Shown here: positions 9,949 to 20,069 of the stretch, one piece after another
Position numbering within the stretch: position 1 is the stretch's first letter
Layout: each line of letters starts with the position of its first letter
Origin: JANNBN01 sp963763885
Lineage (GTDB): Bacteria; Actinomycetota; Acidimicrobiia; Acidimicrobiales; JANYDT01
Reading direction: 5' to 3'
NCBI GenBank assembly: GCA_963763885.1
Contig: CAVXQD010000007.1
Location: 310,001-374,000 of the forward strand
Length of the DNA stretch: 64,000 bases
Notes under the pieces: model-generated
The model's input: the letters and a program-made list of their open reading frames with translations, nothing else
What the model was told of the DNA's origin: nothing
Databases searched by the model: none
Position numbers and translations under genes: made by a program

Positions 9949-10596
9949 ATGCCAGCTGTCTCAGAACTCACGATCCGCAGCGCTCAAAACACCGTCGAAG
10001 AAATGACCAAGTTACGGATGTTGATCGCAAAGGCGTTCCACAACGACCCCTTCTGTATGTGGCTCTTTGCTGACGTTCAATATCGCGAACATATCGAACC
10101 CGCCTTTTTCGGCCTGCTCATCGAGCAGCACTTCGCCACCGGCCGAATTGACGTCTGCGAGGTCGACGGACGAACCGTGGCAACAGCCATCTGGACCACC
10201 TCCGACGATCAGCCATCGTCCACGGAGTTATTTCCAACACCGGCTGGCTTACTTCAAGCTATTGTCGGCGCAGTCAAAGCCGCTCATGCCATCGATGCTT
10301 ACGGCCAAATGTCAAATCTCCGCCCTTCAACGGCGTACCTGTACCTTCGCTACCTCGCAGTCGACCCCGACTACCAAGGCACCGGCATTGGGCGGAAAAC
10401 CCTCGCTAGAGGTATTGAGACAGCCGATGCGCTAGGTGAGCCGATCTACCTTGAGACAAACAATCCGCGTGGCCTCGCTTTGTACCAATCGAGGGGATTC
10501 ATCGTGCGTGATCGTTGCGAGCTACCGCACGGCGGCCCAGAATTGTGGACGATGTATAGGCCTCCAACATCCACAGGTTCATCCGCTCTGAAATAG
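9949..10596 (+). CDS. GNAT-family N-acetyltransferase
   Basis: 215 residues from ATG 9949, chosen because AGGAG lies nine bases upstream; an ATG at 9928 is an alternative. The acetyl-CoA site is visible as LRYLAVDPDYQGTGIGRKTLARG (motif A, Q/RxxGxG) near residues 125-147, followed by IYLETNNPRGLALYQSRGF (motif B). The enzyme would acetylate a small molecule or peptide amine. It is divergent from the hydrolase-regulator pair, with the promoter regions back to back. The substrate cannot be predicted. Confidence 0.85.
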   Translation: MPAVSELTIRSAQNTVEEMTKLRMLIAKAFHNDPFCMWLFADVQYREHIEPAFFGLLIEQHFATGRIDVCEVDGRTVATAIWTTSDDQPSSTELFPTPAGLLQAIVGAVKAAHAIDAYGQMSNLRPSTAYLYLRYLAVDPDYQGTGIGRKTLARGIETADALGEPIYLETNNPRGLALYQSRGFIVRDRCELPHGGPELWTMYRPPTSTGSSALK

Positions 10597-10640
10597 TCAA
10601 CCACCGAACGGCTTCACGTTTGATTGAACAGGTGCCGCGC

Positions 10641-11114
10641 TCAGGTACAGAACAGGTTCGGCCCACCATCGTACGAACAGACATGGGTTCCGTAGCGAGT
10701 ACTGACTCGGGCCTGACCGCGTTCGACAGAAACGATCCGGTCTCCGGCATTTCCTTCAGTACCGTACATTCCAACCGCCACAACCTTCCATTTCGTTCCA
10801 GCTCCACGGAGAACCAGAATCTGAGCAGGAATGTCACCGGTCTCTTCTCCGTAGTAACTGGTTAAGAGAACCAGCTTCTCAGCAGCTGCGTTGCCCAGAA
10901 AATCGCCACCTCGGGTGTGCTCGCAGCCAATCAGCGGACTATCAGGGGCCCAGGCCACCAATGCAGATCGAATCGACGCGGGACATCCGACGACCTTGAC
11001 CTTTGCATCCGCGGGACTGAAACTCCCGCTCGAGAGAATGAGCAGAAGCGAACAGGCCAACATGAAAGGTAATCTAGTATGTACCTTCGATTGTTCTGTG
11101 TGTTTTATTGACAT
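10641..11114 (-). CDS. Small secreted protein, unknown function
   Basis: About 157 residues from ATG 11114, preceded by GAGGA seven bases upstream. A signal peptide is clear: a basic start, the hydrophobic core MLACSLLLILSSGSF and an ADAK cleavage region near residue 38. The mature part has four Cys residues (VVGCPAS, LIGCEHT, HVCSYD, NLFCT) that could form two disulfides. It lies at the 3' end of the type VII-like operon, just after a related small-protein gene broken by an IS remnant. No family is recognised. Confidence 0.65.
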   Translation of the reverse strand: MSIKHTEQSKVHTRLPFMLACSLLLILSSGSFSPADAKVKVVGCPASIRSALVAWAPDSPLIGCEHTRGGDFLGNAAAEKLVLLTSYYGEETGDIPAQILVLRGAGTKWKVVAVGMYGTEGNAGDRIVSVERGQARVSTRYGTHVCSYDGGPNLFCT

Positions 11115-11140
11115 CACGAAATCCTCATTCCAAACCATTT

Positions 11141-12493
11141 CTATTCGACCTGATTCTCATACCAGGCGACCTTGTTTCCCTTGACACACGTGCCAGCGCC
11201 CGAGCCGTGAGAGCACTTCCAGCCGGGATATCGTTTCAATGTCACGTGGCGGACAGGTAGGTGTGGTGGCGTCGTGGGGATGTCGTCGAACACGGTGTGG
11301 AAAGCGGTGTCTGATGTGCGGGCTGGGATTGAGGTCTCGGATCGTGTCCGGGCGCCTGGTGCCGGAGACAAGCCGGCGATTGAGAAGCAGCCGGCCTGTT
11401 GGCAGCGTTGGATGAGCTTGTGCACCGGACACGTGTGGTACGCCGATGTCGCGTTGCGGTGGACGTTGAAGTCGACGTATCAGCTCGCCGAGGATTTGAC
11501 GCGGGTGGGTTTAAGGCCTCGCCGGAAACGGTTCGGCGGTTGTTGCATCAGATGGGGTACTCGTTGCAAGCGGCGAAGCAGAACGAGGGTGCGGGGCATC
11601 GGATCGTGACGGCCAGTTCAACTATCTCAACAAGATTGTCAGTACACAGATCAACGTAGGCGAGCCGGTGATCAGTGTCGACACGAAGAAGAAGGAGTTG
11701 ATCGGCGAGTACGCCAACGGCGGGGCGGAGTGGCACCGAAGGGCGAACCGACACGGGTCTCCACGCATGACTTCGCTGATCGCAGTCTCGGGATCTCTCA
11801 AAGCGATCCGTACGGGGTGTACGACATCGGCAACGACGAAGGATGGGTATCGGTCGGCGACACTGCCGACACCGCTGAGTTCGCCGTCGAATCTATCCGG
11901 CGCTGGTGGAACACGCTCGGCAAGACACGCTTCCCGGCGGCGACCACGTTGACGACCGCGCCGACGGCGGCGGATCGAACGGCTACCGCGTCCGAGCTTG
12001 GAAAGCCGAACTAGCCAAGCTCGCTGCCGAGACCGGGCTACGGTCACGGTTTGCACTCCCGCCGGTACATCGAAATGGAACCGCATCGAGCACCGCCTGT
12101 TCTCGTTCATCTCGATCAACTGGCGCGGACGACCCTCACCGACATTGGACCATCATCGAGCTCATCGGCGCACGACCACCAAGACGGACCACGTTCAGTG
12201 CGCAAGACAAGGTACCCACCGGATCAAAATCAAAGCAAGCAGCACGTCAGATAAGCGTAACTGTTGTAGACGAATCCGTTGTCGTGATTCACCTTCCGGG
12301 AGTCTGGTGCTAGCCAATATTCCTTTTGGATAGTCATCGCCGTGCTGCAAGACACCCTCTCCGCGGATACCTTGATTCGGTATCCTTGCGCAGTGAACTC
12401 GCCACAAGGCTTCGGTGACTTCCGGATAGCGGCCGATGCTTGTCCAACAGAGATATCTTGAACAAGAGAAGAACAAGAGTTGAGAAAACGCAT
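11141..12493 (-). pseudogene. Small exported-protein gene split by an ISAzo13 remnant
   Basis: The 5' part (12493 to about 12250) encodes a Cys-containing segment with GYRIKVSAERVSCSTAMTI and GFVYNS. The 3' part (about 11243 to 11141) encodes RYPGWKCSHGSGAG followed by TCVKGNKVAWYENQVE and a stop. Together they match the general layout of small actinobacterial secreted proteins (SCxTA helix, then a GxxC tail). About 1 kb of transposase remnant lies between them on the opposite strand. The start is uncertain and no obvious signal peptide is left. It sits between the ATPase motor gene and the next secreted protein, so it was probably part of the operon. Confidence 0.55.
11243..12250 (+). mobile_element. 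ISAzo13-family transposase remnant
   Basis: Plus-strand reading in alternating frames recovers transposase pieces: NTVWKAVSDVRAGIEVS, then LHQMGYSLQAA, ISVDTKKKELIGEYANGG, YGVYDIGNDEGWVSVG, FAVESIRRWWNTLGKTRFP, ADGGGSNGYRVRAWKAELA, GTSKWNRIEHRLFSFIS and NWRGRP. These are the DDE-domain blocks of ISAzo13-type transposases. At least five frameshifts are needed, and the N-terminal ~60 residues are absent, so it is dead and 5'-truncated. Possible short end repeats (CACGTG at 11243-11248 and CACGTC at 12243-12248) are only suggestive. It interrupts a small gene on the other strand. Confidence 0.8.
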
Positions 12494-12533
12494 TTGAGTT
12501 GTCGATGTGTAACGTGCGGACGGTGGCGTGCAT

Positions 12534-15500
12534 TCACCCTTTGTGGGTCCATTTTGCTTCCTCCAGCTGTTGAGAAGTTTCCTTTGATGGAATCGAAATG
12601 TTCGGGATAGTGATTTCCATTACCTCTCCATGAAGAAAGAACAACCCATGGCCGGGTCGGCGACTCGCCAAAATGTGTTCTCGAACTGCGTCTCGACGAA
12701 CCGGAAATGGTTGTACCGAGCCGTCGGGAGCAAGCGCCACGCCATGTTTTGGGCGCATCAAGCCGAGACATTCAAACGGCTCTCGAACACCTGAAAAGAC
12801 GTCGGCGTTGCCAGCCATAACAACCAACGGTTGCAGCTTGCCCTCGGGCAGTATCGACTCAACGGGCCGGGACTCCCAACGGTGAAGATCATCGATCAAT
12901 AACAGGGTCCGACTCGAATCCAAGAAGCGGAGTTCCCGACCCATGTTCGGCATCTCCACCCAGTGCACATCAGGAGAGTGCCGCAAGTGAGAAGACCTGG
13001 CGAATCCGCCAGCAACAACGAGCCAGCCGTCGGTGCGTGCAGCGTGCGCCAACGCAGCAAGCGTCAGACTCCTTCCGCTTTTGCTACCTCCAGAAATCAG
13101 CCATGACAACCCGTCTTCCGGATCGAGACGAATGATCGATCCGGTTGCGTTTGATACGCCAAGGGCAATTCCGGGTGCTTGCTGCGTCGCGTCGATAACC
13201 AGCCGTTTAAACCGACCTTCGCTGAGGGGCCAAGACACTTCCAAGAATTTGGCAGCGGGTCGTGAAACCTCGACGTTGATGGCTGCGAGTGCCTCAATGG
13301 CTGCTTCCACAGCTTCGGACTCATCGATTGCTCCGCCGGCTACCGAGCACAACTGCGTGACCCGACCTCGCTGGAGGTCGATAGCGCGCCTGGGGTTGTC
13401 GAGCTCTGCAAACAGCGCACGAGAACACCCAACTGCCACGTAGTCGCCGGCATCGGGGGTACGCAGTGCGAGCCGTCGCCCGACCTGTTCTCCCAGGCGT
13501 TGGGTTGCAATTCGCGGAAGGCCTGCGAATACAAGTTGAATTCCGAGCCCGTTCGCTTCCGCAACAAGCGAATGCAATGGTCCCGTCAAGGGACTCACAA
13601 CATCGTTACCTTGAGTTGCATACAACCGATCCGCTCCGCCGACCAACAGCATCAAGTGAGGCAGAGCCTTTCCAGTTCGTCGAGTTAGTTCTGGAACCGA
13701 ACTTGCGCCTGCCTCTTCGAGCATCGCCCGACGGACAGCAACTTCGTCAGCCAAAAAGTCCAAGACGCGAATGGCAAGCGACTCATTTCGGATAGCAACC
13801 ACCCCACAATGTGGCAACTTTCCGAGTACCGAAAGGCCACGGCCAGCAAGATCAATCACATACAAATGGAGATCGTTTGGCCCACTCCCCATACAGGCCG
13901 ACACCGCAAGGGTTGCGAGCACGCCTGCAAGGTCTGCTTGGGGCCACCGAGCAGGAGAAGGTGTTCGTCATGATTCAAGAGCAGAGCGTCTGTCCGTTGC
14001 CTCTCCGGCAGGTCAAGAACCCCGAATGGCACGGAGTCGCCGCTAGCTCCGTGCATGCGCCATGCAACCTCCAGCGGTATGTCCGACGCCAGTCGGTCCG
14101 GCCACGGAATCGCTGACTCAGTCCATCCGCTGAGACGGGCAGCCTCGGCGACAACGTCCATCACGGTGGTGAGATCGCTCTCTTCGCTCGGCACGTCGGG
14201 ATCAGCTGAAGCGGCTTCCACCGCGAACAAGGTGCCCAAAGGAGCGCGGCGGACCATTACCTTCGCGGTGACCAGCCCTTCGATCTCCCGTCGGCGCCCT
14301 GCGACACGGGAGCTCTGAAATTCGAATGGCGCGCTCCCACTAACCGAAACGTAAGCCCGCCCCTGGTTTCTCGGGGAGATTGTCGCAGCGATCGTCGAAC
14401 CAAGTACCACTTTCGATTGCGCGCCCTGCTCAACACGGAAGCAGACCCTGAAACCCGCCTGAGAATCAATCAGATCAGGAAGTGCCTGTGAAAAGTTCTG
14501 GGTAACCAAAACAAGGTTCAAACCGAGGGCTCCCCCAACGTGGGCAACGCTCTCGAGTGCACGGAGATGCCTTTTGCCAACCTCAGTCGACATCAATTCG
14601 CCAAATTCGTCGACAAGAACTACGAGACGTGGAATCGGTGGGAGCTCTGGGCGCCGTCGACGGGCTTCACGGTAAGCGGGCAAGTTTGCGCCACCGGCTG
14701 CCACGAACAGCCCCTGACGACGTTCCTGCTCGGCGGACAACATAGCGATTGTACGTTCGAAGCGATCGAGGTCAGCGTTAGAGCTGACCTCAATGACATG
14801 TGGCAATCGTCGAACCAGGTCGTAGTCGACGCCACCCTTAAAGTCCATCACCACTACGGCAAGGTCGTCGGGGTGGTTAGCCAAGGACAGCGCAGCAATG
14901 AACGACTTGAGAAACTCCGTCTTACCGGATCGGGTTTTGCCGCCCACAAGACCATGAGGCCCGTCCACAATGTCCAGCTCGTAACTTGGCCGCATCGCGG
15001 CTCCAAGAGGGACTGAAGTGCGGGGACTGTGGGTTGTCCACCTGTGCGCCAACGCCGGAGCGGATGCGTCGGTGATATCGAACAAATCAACAAGCCGAGA
15101 GCTGCTCAATGAAACAGAACGCTCGCCCGACCGCGAAGGCTGAAGGCCGGCAAGCACACGAGCGGCTCGTGTTGCCAGCGCTGGAACTACTTGAGCGACC
15201 ACAATCTCGCTTGGAGCGTGCAACCGACTTTCAAACGACGCAACTGACCGGCGGCTGTCAACAGTCAGGCTGCCAGATGCGCCATCAGCCACCACGCGCT
15301 CATCGAGGACGAAAAACACCATCCCAACATGGGGACCGTTCCGAACCATGTCTGAAATCTGGCCCGGCGTGAAGAATCCACCCCCGTCGATCACAATCAC
15401 GTGGAGGGGCAGTGATTGTTTGTGATCGTCTTGGCGTTCTTCGCGCTCTTCGAAGGTCGACCGAAGGTCAGAAAGCAGAGCGTTCCGACCGGAAGCTGAC

Positions 15501-16834
15501 ACCGCGATCCGTGCTGTGCCAGCCTCTGACCAAACCGACGGGAGCCACCTGAACCAGTTCCATTCCTCGGCAACATGTTCGCCTGAAAACAACCAGAAGA
15601 CCATTTCGTCCGGAGCATGTGTGGCGGCCAGGTTGAGCAACAATCCCGTCGTCACCTTCCTCGTTTTTGGACCTGCTCCGACGATTGCCAGCGAGCCGAC
15701 CTCTGCCAGGGTAACGGTGATTGGGACCAGACGTAAGAAGTCAGCATCAGGTGCACGGCCATGTTCTTTGACGATGGACACCGGCGAAGATTTAGTGCCC
15801 ACACCAATAGTCAAGAGGGAGAAGTCCGGGTCTGAGGGAAGTCGCTCCCAGAGCCGCCGATGCAGCGCAACCGTACGGAGCACGGACTCTCCAGCCGCTG
15901 GGTACTCGATTCGTTGACTGTTCACGAATGCTTGTCTCGCCGTAGACAAGCGTTGGTTCGCCGCATCCTGAGCCTGGCGAAAGCTTGCCGCCTCTTCTCG
16001 CGCTTTCTTCGCTTGACCTGACTTCTGCCGGTACGCCTCGACGACATAGACAATGGGAGCGATGGCGATGACAAACAGAAACACCAACTGCCCCGTAATT
16101 AGGGCCATCACCGCACCGGATGCCAACGGAACCAACGAACGCCACCAGCTCGAACCGGCGCCCGAAGACGTGCTGGTCAGATCTCGCGGAAATTCGACTT
16201 CAAGGACCGCATTCGGTCTCTGGTTGCGGAACCGCCTCTGGAACGGAACCGTTGGGCCCTCACCCGAGAGGACCGCAAAATCGTCTTTAGTCAGCGTAAC
16301 GACTCGAAAAACGCTGTCACCAACGAGCAAAAACCCGTCGGTGTGGAGTTCGACAAGATCGTTGCCTACAGCAGTATCGTCAACGACCGTCCCGTTGGCG
16401 GAGCCGAGATCGAGAACTCCGACCCGTCCATCCACATGGAGGTGGAGTTCTGCATGACGCTTCGAAAGTCGCGGATCGTCCGAGAGATCCAAAATGCGCG
16501 CTTCGCGCCCGAGCAACACAATTCCGCTACTTGGCAGCAACACCCACTGGCCAGCCGCCGGGCCTGCCACGACAACAAGGTACCGGTCTGGCCTCAAGGG
16601 TGCGGATGGTTTCAAATTGGCGGACGCGGAATATATGGTGGCGCCATTTCGAACGGCCGTCGATTCAAAAGAAATTTGGCCGCGGAAGGACTGGCCATCG
16701 ATGCTGAGCGGCGTTTTGTAGCCCTGTTTGCTCAGCGCTTCGACAACCGCATCAACAGTTGCTCCATCGCCAACTTCCACGAACAAGTCGTGAAGCTCAT
16801 TTTCGTGCGCAACCGACAGGTGATAATCAGGCAT
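12534..16834 (-). CDS. eccC: Type VII secretion FtsK/SpoIIIE motor ATPase (EssC/EccC-like) with FHA domain, frameshifted
   Basis: About 1,430 residues from ATG 16834. Residues 85-175 form an FHA phosphopeptide-binding domain (LLGRE, LSKRHAEL, SANGT). Two membrane helices follow near 235-265. The first FtsK-like ATPase has Walker A GGKTRSGKT near 631 and Walker B VVLVDEFGEL near 740. The second and third modules are degenerate; the third Walker A reads GGSKSGRS. This is the EssC-like order of a membrane motor that recognises and drives WXG100-type substrates. The frame changes near 13940; one extra C in CCCC restores GGPQADLAGVL. The start overlaps the preceding gene. No EccB, EccD, EccE or mycosin gene is nearby. 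Confidence 0.85.
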
Positions 16835-17183
16835 CGGGACTTGGAGTCGTTCCCTTCGAATCTGCGACGGACGAGCGGTCTGATCCAACGACCCTCTCGA
16901 GAAAATAGCCTCGCCCTGCGCCATCCGGATACGGATGCTTCAGCCGCCCCACCGCTGCAAAGAGCGAATCAACCACAGCTTGTGTTTCCGGAGAGAACAC
17001 GCGACCAGGACCTTCAACCGGTTCGCCGTGTTCAACCGTCGGAACGGTGAGAAATCGTTCGCCGTCAGCGGGAAACACTTCCACGAATCGACCGACTGAT
17101 GAGCGAATATGTTCTCGGACGAAAGCGCGGTCAAATCCCGCGAAAGGTCTAGGGTCTGAATTATCCGTTGGCACGCGTGTCAC
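16827..17183 (-). CDS. Small type VII locus protein, unknown function
   Basis: 118 residues, acidic, without membrane segments or signal peptide. It begins in an ATGA overlap with the preceding gene and ends seven bases inside the motor ATPase gene, so it is translated as part of the same operon. I see RAFVREHIRSSVGRFVEVFP near the start and a disordered Ser/Pro-rich tail, but no known domain. The position directly before the motor suggests a chaperone or adaptor role; that is inference from context only. Confidence 0.6.
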   Translation of the reverse strand: MTRVPTDNSDPRPFAGFDRAFVREHIRSSVGRFVEVFPADGERFLTVPTVEHGEPVEGPGRVFSPETQAVVDSLFAAVGRLKHPYPDGAGRGYFLERVVGSDRSSVADSKGTTPSPDA

Positions 17184-17893
17184 TCAATCAGGGTGGGCTG
17201 GTTTGCACCATAAAACTCGAACGTCTCCCCAATAGCGGAGAACAACTCAGAGAGCAACGGAGCGTCTTCAATATTCGGCGACGCGAATTGAACCATGGAG
17301 ACCGCTTCCCATACTGGCGGGACTGGAAACAGAAACGTTTCTGTGAAAACCTGCTCAGCGAACGCAGCACCAGAGTTCACAAGACGTGCCAGCCGAACCG
17401 CTTGCCCACCGCGAACATTCACGAATTTGCGGAGGATCGAGATTAACGATGTTTTGGTCGTCGGAAACGCTCATGGCTCGAAGCAACGTTTCCAAGCTTA
17501 ACTCCAGCGGAGACCCCATATCCTCGCGTGTCAGCGTGGAGATCGTACAGCTGGCCATCATGAGCTCGGATTCCTCAGGTTGCTCGGGTTCCGCGGACTG
17601 GTCACCTAATCCACGGGAAGGCTCTTCTGGGCCGGTAGATTGCGAGTCTTCCCTCCCACCATCTCCGCAAAAAAGGCGACAAACGAGGTGTTACTGGCGT
17701 GCAGGTCAGCTTCGAGTCGCTGGCGAAACGCCTCTAGCTGTCGTTTCCCCGCCCGAGTGAGGGCGGCCTCAACATCTGGTCGCAACGCCAAAGCCTCACG
17801 AAACTCCTCGGGTTCAGACGAAACAACCCTCCAAACATTCGGAAGGTCAATTCGATACGCATCAATTGGCCCCCTCCCGTTGTCCTCATTCAT
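17180..17893 (-). CDS. Conserved type VII-locus accessory protein, twice frameshifted
   Basis: Two frame changes hide one protein of about 238 residues. The first part starts MNEDNGRGPIDAYRIDLPNV and includes VEAALTRAGKRQLEAF. The middle contains SELMMASCTISTLTREDMGS and NLDPPQIRE. The last part has VRLARLVNSGAAFAEQVF, a FLFPVPPVWEAVSMVQFASP strand and FSAIGETFEFY. That order (small N-terminal domain, ASCTxS strand, DxDPP, TPNxxxA..LFxAIxxTF) resembles Mog1/LpqN-like proteins found beside actinobacterial WXG100 genes. Adding one G near 17660 and removing one A near 17430 restores the frame. It overlaps both neighbours by ATGA. Confidence 0.65.
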
Positions 17894-19419
17894 GCAGTAA
17901 CCAGATCCCTTTCGTTCTTGCGATCAATTTGGCTGGGGATGAAGTAGACAGAACAGGGTGCAATCAGCGAACGACGCGACGTCTTCATTCGCTCAATTTC
18001 CTGCAGCAAATAGCGCTGCCGGGCGTCTCGTTCACGCAACGTGGATTTGCTTGGCCATCCCGTGAGCAGGGACACGCCGTTTTCGATCGTCTCCTTCTTT
18101 TCTGTACCGGCGCCCGCCATAGGCAGTGCCTTGTCAAGCGCGTGGCTTCCACCGAAATGGAGATTGTTCCGAAGTACTGATCCAGTGGCGGGGCCCGTTT
18201 GGTAGACGTCCAACCCCGTGACCTTGTCGACGGCCCATCGCCCCAGGTTCCGGTTGTTCGAATTGTGCGCCATCCCGTTGGTAACAAACGATCCTGCCAC
18301 CTGCCGAACACCACTGCTCTTGACCATCTGTGTGAGACCAGGCTTGGCCACCGAAGCTGCCTTGTGCGCAGCGCCTGCGCTGAGCGCGGCGAGGGCAACG
18401 GACACGGCATCAGAGACAATGTCCCAACCCGTGAGCTGTCGGCCCGTTTCGGGGTGAGTTGATTTGGTTGTGAATAATCCGTAGTCGATGATCAACACTG
18501 TCGATGCAAGGACAAAGGTTGCAAGCGCTACGCCGGCAAGAACGGCAGCGGCTAACCCCCCGGTTCCGACGATCAACACAACGACCGCCAGCACCATAGC
18601 GACCGCGCCGAGGATGACAAGATACGACTCAATGACATCGCGAAGCTCCCATATGGCCCGTGTCCAGTCGCCTCCAGCGATGGCAACGGCTAAATCTTCG
18701 ATGTTCTGCCAAAACTCGTCGAAGAATCCGGTGACACTCCGTCCGACACGCTCGAAGAAGCCAATGTCCCTCAGATCCCGAAGATCGACATGCCGTAGTT
18801 GGTTGGCTGTTCGTTGATCCAGGTTTCTTTCGTTCGACCAAATTTGATCAAAGCTCTTCTTGTCCTGTTTCACGGCCGATTCGTGCCTCCGGACTGAGTA
18901 AAGCCGCAATCCCACCTCGTTGTCGGCCCTGGTGCGTTCTGAAAGCAGATTCCTTACCTGTGCTTGAACCACGGGGTCACCGTGTAGTTGCAACGACCGG
19001 ATCTGAGCAGAGATCGAGTCTCGTCGTCGCACGGCCACTGCGTGGGACTGCTGCTCAGATCGCAAAAGCCTCCAATTCGTCCGGGCGATGGCAACCGCAC
19101 GCCGCGCTTCCGTGTGGAGGGCATTCAACTCACGAGAGTGCGATCGAAAGATCCCTTCTACATCTGCGGCTACCAACGGCATCGACGCAATCGTCTTGCG
19201 AAGGTCGTCGATGATCCCGACGAATGCACTTGCAGCAGCCCCTGCGAACTCCGCGGAAGAGTTCGCTAATTGAGAGAATTGCTGTTGTAGGGCGACGGTA
19301 TCGGTCCGAATCTGGCTCCACTTCGCCTGCAGCGAATCAAATAGCGGAACCTGGCCGGACACCCACTGGCTTTCCAGGACGGCAGCCCACTCCTGATCAG
19401 ACACGACACGCGGACTCAT
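17890..19419 (-). CDS. WXG/LXG-type substrate candidate with central membrane hairpin
   Basis: 509 residues. The first ~230 are almost entirely helical and Gln/Arg/Leu-rich, like the N-terminal secretion domain of LXG/WXG toxins. Residues about 265-320 form two or three very hydrophobic segments (YLVILGAVAMVLAVVVLIVG, then AAAVLAGVALATFVLAS). A glycine-rich region with SVALAALSAGAAHKAAS follows, resembling pre-toxin linkers, and a basic Cys-containing tail. No known toxin catalytic motif is visible in the last 100 residues. Start and stop overlap the neighbouring genes by ATGA. It may be a secreted effector or a membrane-inserted component; context supports secretion by the adjacent motor. 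Confidence 0.6.
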   Translation of the reverse strand: MSPRVVSDQEWAAVLESQWVSGQVPLFDSLQAKWSQIRTDTVALQQQFSQLANSSAEFAGAAASAFVGIIDDLRKTIASMPLVAADVEGIFRSHSRELNALHTEARRAVAIARTNWRLLRSEQQSHAVAVRRRDSISAQIRSLQLHGDPVVQAQVRNLLSERTRADNEVGLRLYSVRRHESAVKQDKKSFDQIWSNERNLDQRTANQLRHVDLRDLRDIGFFERVGRSVTGFFDEFWQNIEDLAVAIAGGDWTRAIWELRDVIESYLVILGAVAMVLAVVVLIVGTGGLAAAVLAGVALATFVLASTVLIIDYGLFTTKSTHPETGRQLTGWDIVSDAVSVALAALSAGAAHKAASVAKPGLTQMVKSSGVRQVAGSFVTNGMAHNSNNRNLGRWAVDKVTGLDVYQTGPATGSVLRNNLHFGGSHALDKALPMAGAGTEKKETIENGVSLLTGWPSKSTLRERDARQRYLLQEIERMKTSRRSLIAPCSVYFIPSQIDRKNERDLVTA

Positions 19420-19682
19420 TGGTTGAGTGCCGCTGTGAGTTGCGTGTCGACCCCGACGAGCGATTCCCGAATGGCGTCCACAATTTGGGCAACGCTGTTG
19501 GTCTGGTCATGGAGATCCGCTTGATGCTTGGTCCACTTCTTGTTCAGCGAATCGTACGCCTCGTCAACCAACTTGCTGCCTGTGTCCGTCCACACGGCAG
19601 CGCTGGCGGTAACTGGCAACGCTCGTAATGATCGAGCCAAGCTTTCGAGGTAGGCCGGAGCAACCCGGATTTCCCCAGACAT
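19416..19682 (-). CDS. WXG100-like small helical protein
   Basis: 88 residues with no signal peptide, predicted as a helical hairpin. It opens MSGEIRVAPAYLESLARSLR and has Trp in the turn region (KKWTKHQADLH), followed by a second amphipathic helix ending LVGVDTQLTAALNQ. Length, start and hairpin plan fit the WXG100/ESAT-6 superfamily, though the exact WXG triplet is absent. It is translationally coupled to the previous and next genes (19682 and 19416-19419 overlaps). It probably pairs with its neighbour as a secreted heterodimer. Confidence 0.7.
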   Translation of the reverse strand: MSGEIRVAPAYLESLARSLRALPVTASAAVWTDTGSKLVDEAYDSLNKKWTKHQADLHDQTNSVAQIVDAIRESLVGVDTQLTAALNQ

Positions 19683-19975
19683 CAGCGCCCGAGCATCCGC
19701 ATCAGCTCGTTGTCGACGCCCTCGATTGCGTCGGCCGCTTGCATCAGGAACTTACCAAGGCCATCGAGCGCTTCGTTGAGCTGCAAGGCGCTGGTATGCC
19801 ACTCCTGGTAACGCGTGTCGAATGCTGTTGCGGCCTGCCCCTTGAAATAGGTGGCCAAGGCTGACAACTCTGATTTCAACGCGTTGAAGTCAGAGGTTGC
19901 GTTCTGTGCTGACCGTTGCACCTTCGATGCAGCTGCGCGTGCGTCGGTGGCCTTGAGGAGAATCTCTCCGCTCAT
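19682..19975 (-). CDS. WXG100-like small helical protein
   Basis: 97 residues, helical hairpin with a central turn at TYFKGQAATAFDTRYQEW and a second helix LNEALDGLGKFLMQAADAI. The F/WxG position is occupied by FKG, as in several WXG100 relatives. A strong Shine-Dalgarno (AAAGGAA) lies just upstream of ATG 19975, and a 94-base gap separates it from the giant surface protein, so a separate high-level start of translation is likely. It shares the MSGEI start with the next gene, suggesting an old tandem duplication. Confidence 0.75.
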   Translation of the reverse strand: MSGEILLKATDARAAASKVQRSAQNATSDFNALKSELSALATYFKGQAATAFDTRYQEWHTSALQLNEALDGLGKFLMQAADAIEGVDNELMRMLGR

Positions 19976-20069
19976 GTTGTGGTTTCCTTTTAGTTTGTGC
20001 CGGAATTTCCGACTGTTGAAGTGTGATGTTGAAGAGCTGCTGGGACAAGGGGAGCACTCCCCCCTTGCG

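Noticed and set aside
16343..17050. Plus-strand frame of 235 codons
   Set aside because: Antisense to the motor ATPase N-terminus and its upstream gene, both supported by motifs and overlaps.
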